The notes below the pieces were generated by a model. The model was not told the DNA's origin and did not search any database. It was given only the letters and a program-made list of their open reading frames with translations. The position numbers and the translations under genes were made by a program. Below, piece after piece: positions 48,876-56,473 of a DNA stretch of 64,000 nt (the first letter of the stretch is position 1; each line of letters begins with the position of its first letter). The stretch comes from SHWB01 sp050246875 (lineage in GTDB: Bacteria; Pseudomonadota; Alphaproteobacteria; UBA6615): contig JBFWVF010000006.1 of the NCBI GenBank assembly GCA_050246875.1, forward strand, positions 1 to 64,000, read 5' to 3'.

Positions 48876-49880
48876 ATGAGCATCGCCACGCCGCTGACCC
48901 GGCTGCTCGACATCGAGCATCCGGTGATGCTGGCGCCGATGGGCGGCGTCGCCGGCGGCGCGCTGGCCGGCGCCGTCAGCAATGCCGGCGGCTTCGGCTT
49001 CATCGGCAGCGGCTACGCCGACCCGGCGATGGGCTACGGCGACGACTGGCTGGAGGCGCAGTTCGCCGCCGCCGGCAACGCCCGCATCGGCGTCGGCTTC
49101 ATCACCTGGTCGCTGGCGCGGCGGCCGCGCGCCCTCGACGCCGCGCTGGCGCACGGGCCGCGCGCGGTGTTTCTCTCCTTCGGCGACGCAAGCCGCTTCG
49201 CCGCGCCGGTCAAGGCGGCGGGCGCGAAACTCGTGATGCAGGTGCAGACGGTAGCCGCCGCGCGCGCGGCCGCCGACCTCGGCGCCGACATCATCGTCGC
49301 CCAGGGCGGCGAGGCCGGTGGCCACGGCCATGTACGCTCGACCCTGCCGCTGGTGCCGGCGGTGGTCGACGCCGTGGCGCCGCTGCCGGTGGTCGCGGCA
49401 GGCGGCATCGCCGACGGGCGGGGCCTCGCCGCCGCCCTGATGCTCGGCGCGACCGGCGCGCTGATCGGCACCGGCTTCTACGCCGCGCGCGAGGCGCTGG
49501 CGCATCCGGCGGCGAAGGCACGGCTGGTCGAGACCTCGGGCGACCAGACGCGGCGCGGCCGAAGCGTCGACTCGGTGCGCGGCCTCACCTGGCCGGCCGA
49601 CTGGAGCATCCGCACGCTGGAGAACGACTTCACCGCGCGCTGGAGCGACGACGACGAGGGCCTGCAGGCGGCCCTGCCGGCCGAGGCCGACCGCTACGGC
49701 GCGGCCGCCGCACGCGGCGACTTCGACACGGCGATCGTCATCGCCGGCGAGGCCGCCGACCTGGTGCGCGAAGAAGCACCGGCCGCCGCCATCCTCGCCC
49801 GCATCACCGGCGAGGCCGAAGCGCTGCTGGCCGGCACGCCGGGACTGCTCGATCGCACACGCGGCCAAGCGGCGCGTTGA
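48876..49880 (+). CDS. nitronate monooxygenase (2-nitropropane dioxygenase family)
   Basis: The product is a 334-residue FMN-dependent TIM-barrel enzyme. Family marks: HPVMLAPMGGVAGGALAGAVSNAGGFGFIG at the start, the FMN-site GADIIVAQGGEAGGHGH with the catalytic His, PVVAAGGIADGRGLAAALMLGA, and ALIGTGF. Members oxidise alkyl nitronates or propionate-3-nitronate, or act as enoyl reductases of similar fold. The ATG at 48876 removes a 15-residue arginine-rich extension that would overlap the upstream gene. It is probably co-transcribed with the SAF-domain dehydrogenase; zapE follows after a short gap. Confidence 0.85.
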   Translation: MSIATPLTRLLDIEHPVMLAPMGGVAGGALAGAVSNAGGFGFIGSGYADPAMGYGDDWLEAQFAAAGNARIGVGFITWSLARRPRALDAALAHGPRAVFLSFGDASRFAAPVKAAGAKLVMQVQTVAAARAAADLGADIIVAQGGEAGGHGHVRSTLPLVPAVVDAVAPLPVVAAGGIADGRGLAAALMLGATGALIGTGFYAAREALAHPAAKARLVETSGDQTRRGRSVDSVRGLTWPADWSIRTLENDFTARWSDDDEGLQAALPAEADRYGAAAARGDFDTAIVIAGEAADLVREEAPAAAILARITGEAEALLAGTPGLLDRTRGQAAR

Positions 49881-49951
49881 CATCGCCGGCACGGCCGCTA
49901 TCTAGGGCGTTTCCGCGTCCCGTCAGCAACCGCGTGTCCCCCGCCCGCCCC

Positions 49952-51091
49952 ATGTCTCCCGATTCCGGCATCTCCGTGGCCGCGCCCGGCCCGCTCGCCG
50001 AGTGGCGCGCCCGCACGCGCGACGGCGCGCTGGCCGAGGACGCCATGCAGGAGCAGGCCGCGCTGCGGCTGCAGGCGCTGCACGACGCGCTCGCCGCGCG
50101 CGCGCCGGCCGGCGGCGGCTGGGCCGCGCGCCTCGGCCTGGCGAAGCGGCGCGACGACGGGCCGGCGCCGCGCGGGCTCTACATCCACGGGCCGGTCGGG
50201 CGCGGCAAGTCGCTGCTGATGGACATGTTCATGGCCTCGGCGCCGGTCGCGCGCAAGCGCCGGGTCCATTTCCACGCCTTCATGATCGAGGTGCACGAGC
50301 GCCTGCACGCGCTGCGCCGCAAGGGCGCCGGCAGCGACCCGCTGATGACGGTGGCCGGCGACATCGCCGGCGAGGTGCGGCTGCTCTGCTTCGACGAGTT
50401 CCGCGTCATCAACATCGCCGACGCGATGATCCTCGGCCGCCTGTTCCAGGGCCTGTTCGAGCGCGGCGTGGTCATCATCGCCACGTCCAACGTGGCGCCG
50501 CGCGACCTCTACGCCGGCGGCCTGCAGCGCGAGCGCTTCCTGCCCTTCATCGACCTCCTGTGCGCGCGCATGGACGTGCTCGATTTCGGCGCCGGCACCG
50601 ACTACCGCCTCGCCCGCCTGCGCGGCCGCGCGGTGTGGCACACGCCGCCGGGCGAGCTGTCGCGGCGCAAGCTCGACGAGGCCTTCGCCGAGCTGACCGA
50701 CGGCGAGGCGGGCGAGGCCGAGACGATCGAGGTGCAGGGCCGCACGCTGGCGGTGCCGCTGGCGGCGCGCGGCGTCGCCCGCTTCGACTTCGAGGCGCTG
50801 TGCTTTCGCGCGCTCGGGCCGGCCGACTACATCGCGTTGGCGCGGCGCTACCACACGCTGGTCATCGACGACATCCCGCGCCTGACGCCGGAGCGGCGCG
50901 ACGTGGCGCTGCGCTTCGTTGCCCTCGTCGACGCCCTCTACGAGCACAAGACCAAGCTGATCGCCAGCGCCGCCGCCCGCCCCGAGGCGATCTGCCCCGA
51001 GGGCGACGCCGCCTTCGAGTACCGCCGCACCGCCTCGCGCCTCGCCGAGATGCAGGCCGCCGACTACTGGGACGCGACGCATATCGGGTGA
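49952..51091 (+). CDS. zapE: AFG1/ZapE-family cell-division ATPase
   Basis: The product is 379 residues of the AFG1-like P-loop ATPase family; in E. coli the protein associates with the Z ring and in mitochondria with respiratory-complex quality control. Motifs: Walker A GPVGRGKSLLMDMF, VHFHAFMIEVHERLH, Walker B LLCFDEFRVINIADAMILGRL, the sensor segment VVIIATSNVAPRDLYAGGLQRERFLPFI, and IDDIPRLTPERRDVALRFVALVDALYEHK. I chose the ATG at 49952; in-frame GTG and TTG codons further up are possible. In many alphaproteobacteria zapE directly precedes mdh; here ParDE and an MFS gene intervene. Confidence 0.9.
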   Translation: MSPDSGISVAAPGPLAEWRARTRDGALAEDAMQEQAALRLQALHDALAARAPAGGGWAARLGLAKRRDDGPAPRGLYIHGPVGRGKSLLMDMFMASAPVARKRRVHFHAFMIEVHERLHALRRKGAGSDPLMTVAGDIAGEVRLLCFDEFRVINIADAMILGRLFQGLFERGVVIIATSNVAPRDLYAGGLQRERFLPFIDLLCARMDVLDFGAGTDYRLARLRGRAVWHTPPGELSRRKLDEAFAELTDGEAGEAETIEVQGRTLAVPLAARGVARFDFEALCFRALGPADYIALARRYHTLVIDDIPRLTPERRDVALRFVALVDALYEHKTKLIASAAARPEAICPEGDAAFEYRRTASRLAEMQAADYWDATHIG

Positions 51092-51098
51092 GGCGACG

Positions 51099-51392
51099 CT
51101 ATAGGTGCGCTGCAGGGTCCATCGCGTGGTGCAGAATCCGGACGACAAGGACCGTATCGCCGTCCGGACGGTAGAAGATGACGTGACTGCCTTCACGCCA
51201 GCTTCTGTACCCTACCCGGACATCGTCCCGGACGCGCCCCGCGTCCGGGTGCTCGGCAAGAAACGTAAGGCATCGATCCAGCGCGGCGAAATATCGCCGC
51301 CTTTGAAGGCTTCCCCATCGCGCCTGCGTATATTGGCCGATCTGCCGGAGGTCGGCGGCTGCGAGGGTGGTTAACCTCCAGCCGTTGCTCAC
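51099..51392 (-). CDS. parE: ParE/RelE-type toxin
   Basis: The product is 97 residues with the family layout: RLTTLAAADLRQIGQYTQARWG, a middle helix with FLAEHPDAGR, then RVGYRSWREGSHVIFYRPDGDTVLVVRILHHAMD. ParE toxins poison DNA gyrase; the sequence fits ParE better than RelE because of the RILHxxMD tail. The GTG start overlaps the antitoxin stop by 3-4 bp, so the pair is coupled, antitoxin first. It ends 7 bp from the zapE stop, convergent with it. Confidence 0.88.
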   Translation of the reverse strand: MSNGWRLTTLAAADLRQIGQYTQARWGSLQRRRYFAALDRCLTFLAEHPDAGRVRDDVRVGYRSWREGSHVIFYRPDGDTVLVVRILHHAMDPAAHL

Positions 51393-51646
51393 GGTCGGGT
51401 CGAGCCGCCGGCCATCCCGTCCAGTTCATCGTTCAATTGCGCAAAGGTGAAGCCGCTGGCCAGCCCGCTTGCTTCGCCCTCAGCCAGCGCGCGGCGCAGC
51501 GCCTCGAGGCGTACCGCGTCGGCTTCGTCACGCGCGGCCAGCAGACGCAGCGCCTCGCGCACCACATCGCTGGCATCGCCGTAAAGACCGGACTCGACCT
51601 TGCGCCGGATCAGCGCTTCGAGGGCGGGTGTCAATGTCACCTGCAT
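51389..51646 (-). CDS. parD: ParD-type ribbon-helix-helix antitoxin
   Basis: The product is 85 residues. The N-terminal ribbon-helix-helix (MQVTLTPALEALIRRKVESG, then YGDASDVVREALRLL) binds operator DNA, and the acidic C-terminal tail (FTFAQLNDELDG) would wrap the toxin. GAGG lies 8 nt before the ATG at 51646. It is first in the operon, as usual for ParDE. The module probably represses its own promoter in the 111-bp gap before the divergent MFS gene. Confidence 0.88.
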   Translation of the reverse strand: MQVTLTPALEALIRRKVESGLYGDASDVVREALRLLAARDEADAVRLEALRRALAEGEASGLASGFTFAQLNDELDGMAGGSTRP

Positions 51647-51757
51647 ATGCCTTACCTCGTCGCCGCGAACCCATTGTGCCACCACCCCGCCCCGAAGACA
51701 AAACGGATAGCCGCGCACAGCGTTGCCGCTGTCACGGGGCGGCGATAGGGTCGGGCC

Positions 51758-52999
51758 ATGCTGCGCCTGTTCCTGCCGCTCGCCGCGCTGTTCGCCGGGG
51801 CCGCCATCTACCTCGCCGGCCACGGGTTGCTGACGACGCTCGTGCCGGTGCGGCTGACCATGCTCAACGCCTCGGTCGAGGCGGTCGGCCTGGTCGGCGC
51901 CGGCTACTATTTCGGCCTGATGATCGGCGCGCGCTGGTGCCCGGTGTTCATCCGCCGCGTCGGCCATGTGCGCTCCTTCGCCGGCTTCGCGGCGGTGCTG
52001 GCGGCGCTCTCGCTGGCCCTGCCGCTGGCGCCCGACCCGTGGGCCTGGCTGGCCTTGCGCATCGCCACCGGCGTCGCCATCGCCGCCATCAACCTGGTCA
52101 TCGAGAGCTGGCTGACGACGGCGGCGCCGGCCGACTGGCGCGGCCGCGTGCTGGCCACCTACATGGTCGTCTACTACGCCGCCTTCGGCGGCGGGCAGTT
52201 CCTGCTGCATGCCTGGCCGGTCGAGGGCTTCCAGCTCTTCTCCCTCGGCGCGCTGCTGATCGCGCTGGCGATCGTGCCCGTGGTGCTCACCCGGGTCGAG
52301 GCGCCGACGCTCGGCGAACAGGCACCGATGACCCTCGCGGCGCTGGCCCGCCTGTCGCCGCTGGCCTTCGCCACGGCCATCGCCACCGGCCTGCTGCTCG
52401 GCGCCTTCTACGGCCTCGCCCCGGTGTGGCTGATCGACGAGGGCATCGAACCGGCCGAGACCGGCGTCTACATCGCCGCCGCGGTGTTCGGCGGCCTCGC
52501 CCTGCAATGGCCGATCGGCCTGCTCTCCGACCGCGTCGACCGGCGCATCGTCATCGTCGGCACCGCCGCGGCCGCCGGCGTGCTGGCGGCCGCCATCGCG
52601 GTGGTCGGCGGTGACGACCCGATGGTGCTGGCCGTCCTGCTCGCCGGCCTCGGCGGCGCGATGTTCACGCTGTGGCCGGTGGCCGTGGCCCATGCCGCCG
52701 ACTTCCTGCGCGGCGCCGGGGCGATGGTCGGACTGTCGGCCGGCATCCTGATGGTCTACAGCATCGCCGCCGTCGCCGGCCCGATCGTCGCCGGCTTCGC
52801 GCAAAGCGAACTGGGCGGCGGCACGCTGTTCTGGTTCATGGCCGGGGTGGCGCTGCTGCTGGCGGCGTTCGGCGCCTGGCGCTCGACCCGCCGGCCGACG
52901 CCGCCGGCCGAGGAGCGCGTGCCCTACGTCGCCCTGCCGCGAACCACGCCAACGGTCGGCGAACTGGACCCGCGCGCCGACGACCCCGCCGCGTCCTGA
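51758..52999 (+). CDS. major facilitator superfamily transporter
   Basis: The product is 413 residues with about twelve hydrophobic helices. The N-terminal half carries GLVGAGYYFGLMIGARWCP and the loop RGRVLATYMVVYYAAFGGGQF; the C-terminal half has QWPIGLLSDRVDRRIVIVG, the MFS loop signature. Overall it resembles the YcaD-like subgroup. The substrate is unknown. The ribosome-binding site is weak. It is divergent from parD and separated from mdh by 207 bp, so it is likely a single-gene unit inserted in the zapE-mdh interval. Confidence 0.88.
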   Translation: MLRLFLPLAALFAGAAIYLAGHGLLTTLVPVRLTMLNASVEAVGLVGAGYYFGLMIGARWCPVFIRRVGHVRSFAGFAAVLAALSLALPLAPDPWAWLALRIATGVAIAAINLVIESWLTTAAPADWRGRVLATYMVVYYAAFGGGQFLLHAWPVEGFQLFSLGALLIALAIVPVVLTRVEAPTLGEQAPMTLAALARLSPLAFATAIATGLLLGAFYGLAPVWLIDEGIEPAETGVYIAAAVFGGLALQWPIGLLSDRVDRRIVIVGTAAAAGVLAAAIAVVGGDDPMVLAVLLAGLGGAMFTLWPVAVAHAADFLRGAGAMVGLSAGILMVYSIAAVAGPIVAGFAQSELGGGTLFWFMAGVALLLAAFGAWRSTRRPTPPAEERVPYVALPRTTPTVGELDPRADDPAAS

Positions 53000-53022
53000 A
53001 CCCGTCCCTTCTTCGTCCGGCA

Positions 53023-53059
53023 GTGCCTTCTCCGGTCGTGCCTTTTCCGGCCGTGCCTT
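53023..53059 (+). repeat. short tandem repeat upstream of mdh
   Basis: Two and a half copies of a 15-bp unit (GTGCCTTCTCCGGTC, GTGCCTTTTCCGGCC, GTGCCTT) lie just before a possible mdh promoter. They could be repeated protein-binding half-sites or replication slippage. Confidence 0.5.
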
Positions 53060-53086
53060 GAACTGTCACCGGATTCTGGCTAAGGA
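53058..53086 (+). promoter_or_regulatory. possible promoter of the mdh-suc operon
   Basis: TTGAAC (53058-53063) and TAAGGA (53081-53086) are separated by 17 bp. The -35 is fair and the -10 poor. It is the best pair I see in the 207-bp gap before mdh. Confidence 0.28.
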
Positions 53087-53206
53087 ACCGCCGCCGCGAG
53101 GCCGGGCCCACCGGCCCACGCAGGCCGGCGGCAGGGAACCGCGCCGGCCCCGACCCACCGGCCCCGCGCGGCCCCTCCGCCCCGCCCCATTTCCAGAGGT
53201 TCATCC

Positions 53207-54172
53207 ATGGCACGCAGCAAGATCGCCCTCGTCGGCGCCGGCAACATCGGCGGCACGCTGGCCCACCTGATCGGCCTCAAGGAACTGGGCGACGTGGTGC
53301 TGTTCGACGTCGTCGAGGGCATGCCGGCGGGCAAGGCGCTCGACCTCGTCGAGTCGTCGCCGGTCGAGGGCTTCGACGCGCGCATGAGCGGCGCCTCGGA
53401 CTACAAGGCCATCGCCGGTGCCGACGTGGTCATCGTCACCGCCGGCGTGGCGCGCAAGCCGGGCATGAGCCGCGACGACCTGATCGGCATCAACACCGGG
53501 GTCATGCAGAAGGTCGGCGCCGGCATCAAGGCCCACTGCCCCGACGCCTTCGTCATCTGCATCACCAACCCGCTCGACGCCATGGTCGGCGTGCTGCGCG
53601 AGGCCTCGGGCCTGAGCGCGGCCAAGTGCGTCGGCATGGCCGGCGTGCTCGACAGCGCCCGCTTCCGCTACTTCCTTGCCGAGGAGTTCAAGGTCTCGGT
53701 CGAGGACGTCACGGCCTTCGTGCTCGGCGGCCACGGCGACACGATGGTGCCGCTGGTGCGTTACTCGACGGTGGCCGGCATCCCGCTGCCCGACCTCGTG
53801 AAGATGGGCTGGACCACGAAGGAGCGCCTCGACGCCATCGTCCAGCGCACGCGCGACGGCGGCGGCGAGATCGTCAAGCTGCTCGGCACCGGCTCGGCCT
53901 TCTACGCGCCGGCCTCCTCGGCCATCGCCATGGCCGAGTCCTACCTCAAGGACAAGAAGCGCGTGCTGCCCTGCGCCGCGCTCCTGACCGGCCAGTATGG
54001 CGTCAAGGACATCTATGTCGGCGTGCCGGTGGTGATCGGCGCCGGCGGCGTCGAGCGCATCGTCGAGGTCGAGTTCACCGCCGACGAGAAGGCGGCCTTC
54101 GACACCTCGGTCGACGCCGTCCGCAAGCTCGTCGCGGTGACGAAGGAACTGCAGGCGAAGGCCGCCCAGTAG
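53207..54172 (+). CDS. mdh: malate dehydrogenase (LDH-like type)
   Basis: The product is 321 residues, oxidising malate to oxaloacetate with NAD in the TCA cycle. Motifs: the Rossmann glycine loop IALVGAGNIGGTLAHL with D34 of LFDVVEG as NAD discriminator, the substrate loop arginine in GVARKPGMSRDDL, ITNPLDAMV, the DSARFR pair, and the catalytic His in LGGHGDTMVP. It is of the lactate-dehydrogenase-like kind usual in alphaproteobacteria. AGAGG lies 8 nt before the ATG. It heads mdh-sucC-sucD-sucA-sucB; sucC follows after 144 bp, which could hold a second promoter. Confidence 0.97.
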   Translation: MARSKIALVGAGNIGGTLAHLIGLKELGDVVLFDVVEGMPAGKALDLVESSPVEGFDARMSGASDYKAIAGADVVIVTAGVARKPGMSRDDLIGINTGVMQKVGAGIKAHCPDAFVICITNPLDAMVGVLREASGLSAAKCVGMAGVLDSARFRYFLAEEFKVSVEDVTAFVLGGHGDTMVPLVRYSTVAGIPLPDLVKMGWTTKERLDAIVQRTRDGGGEIVKLLGTGSAFYAPASSAIAMAESYLKDKKRVLPCAALLTGQYGVKDIYVGVPVVIGAGGVERIVEVEFTADEKAAFDTSVDAVRKLVAVTKELQAKAAQ

Positions 54173-54316
54173 GGCGTCGGACATGGCCCGCCATTCCACT
54201 GCCGGTTGCCACGGCCTCGTTGTTGCGCTGCAGCAAGCGGGTGATAGAGTGTCGCCCGCCGCAGCCGGCGGAGACCGGCACGGCCGGCAGTGGGCAGCGG
54301 GCGGACGGGTGCCCCT

Positions 54317-55516
54317 ATGAACATTCACGAGTATCAGGCGAAGGCCCTGCTTTCGCGGTTCGGCGTCGCCGTGCCGCGCGGTTCGGTCGCCTACACGCCC
54401 GACGAGGCGCGCAAGGCGGCGACAGACCTCGGCGGCAGCGGGCCGTGGGTGGTGAAGTCGCAGATTCATGCCGGCGGGCGCGGCGCGGGCCACTTCGCCG
54501 ACGACCCGGGCGGCAAGGGCGGTGTCCGCCTCGCGCGCTCGCTCGACGACGTCGCGGCCTTCGCCGGCGCCATGCTCGGCCACGTGCTGGTGACCAGGCA
54601 GACCGGCGCCGAAGGCCGCGAGGTGCGCCGCGTCTACATCGAGGAAGGCGTCGACATCGCCCGCGAGCTGTACGCCAGCCTGCTGGTCGATCGCCGCAGC
54701 GGCCGCGTCACCATCATCGCCTCGACCGAGGGCGGCATGGACATCGAGGAGGTGGCGGCCAAGACGCCCGAGCGCATCCGCTCCGTCACCGTCGATCCGG
54801 CCTCGGGCTTCATGCCCTTCCACGGCCGCGCGCTGGCCTTCGCCCTCGGCCTCTCGGGGCCGCAGGTCGCCGATGCCGGCAACCTGTTCGCCGCCCTCTA
54901 CCGCGCCTTCGTCGAACTCGACGCGACGCTGGTCGAGGTCAACCCGCTGATCGTCACCGGCGCCGGCAAGCTGCTGGCGCTCGATGCCAAGGTCTCCTTC
55001 GACGACAACGCCCTCTACCGCCAGGCCGACGTGCTGACGCTGCGCGACGAGGACGAGGAGGACCCGATGGAGCTGGCCGCCTCGCGCCACCAGCTCAACT
55101 ACGTCAAGCTCGACGGCACCATCGGCTGCATGGTCAACGGCGCCGGCCTCGCCATGGCGACGATGGACATCGTCAAGCTGTACGGCGCGGCGCCGGCCAA
55201 CTTCCTCGACGTCGGCGGCGGCGCCACGCGCGACCGCGTCATCGCCGCCTTCAAGATCATCCTCTCCGACCCGGCGGTCGAGGGCATCCTCGTCAACATC
55301 TTCGGCGGCATCATGCGCTGCGACGTCATTGCCGAGGGCATCGTCGCCGCGGCGCGCGAGGTCTCGCTGCACGTCCCCCTCGTGGTGCGGCTGGAAGGCA
55401 CCAACGTCGAACTGGGCAAGCGCATCCTCGCCGAGTCCGGCCTGCCCATCGTCGCCGCCGACAACCTCGCCGACGCCGCCGAGAAGGTGGTGCGCGCCGT
55501 GAAGGAAGCCGCATAG
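54317..55516 (+). CDS. sucC: succinate-CoA ligase (ADP-forming) subunit beta
   Basis: The product is 399 residues. It starts with the family opening MNIHEYQAKALLSRFGV (ATG at 54317). The ATP-grasp domain shows KSQIHAGGRGAGHF and VEVNPLIVT; the C-terminal ligase domain shows LDGTIGCMVNGAGLAMATMD, FLDVGGGA and NIFGGIMRCDVIAEGI. With SucD it makes ATP or GTP from succinyl-CoA in the TCA cycle. sucD starts 2 bp after its stop, so the two are translationally linked. Confidence 0.97.
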   Translation: MNIHEYQAKALLSRFGVAVPRGSVAYTPDEARKAATDLGGSGPWVVKSQIHAGGRGAGHFADDPGGKGGVRLARSLDDVAAFAGAMLGHVLVTRQTGAEGREVRRVYIEEGVDIARELYASLLVDRRSGRVTIIASTEGGMDIEEVAAKTPERIRSVTVDPASGFMPFHGRALAFALGLSGPQVADAGNLFAALYRAFVELDATLVEVNPLIVTGAGKLLALDAKVSFDDNALYRQADVLTLRDEDEEDPMELAASRHQLNYVKLDGTIGCMVNGAGLAMATMDIVKLYGAAPANFLDVGGGATRDRVIAAFKIILSDPAVEGILVNIFGGIMRCDVIAEGIVAAAREVSLHVPLVVRLEGTNVELGKRILAESGLPIVAADNLADAAEKVVRAVKEAA

Positions 55517-55518
55517 CG

Positions 55519-56394
<876 letters not shown>

Positions 56395-56399
56395 GGGCC

Positions 56400-56427
56400 G
56401 CCGCGCCGCCCGGCGAACCGGCGCGGC
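56400..56427 (+). other. GC hairpin between sucD and sucA
   Basis: A perfect 9-bp stem (GCCGCGCCG / CGGCGCGGC) with a 10-nt loop begins 5 bp after the sucD stop. Without a T tract it is more likely an mRNA processing or stability element, or a partial attenuator, than a terminator. A second GC-rich palindrome (GCGGCCC / GGGCCGC) lies just before the sucA ribosome-binding site. Confidence 0.4.
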
Positions 56428-56473
56428 GCAGCCAGCGTTAGACGCGGCCCGGGCGGGGCCGCAGGGAGCTGAT

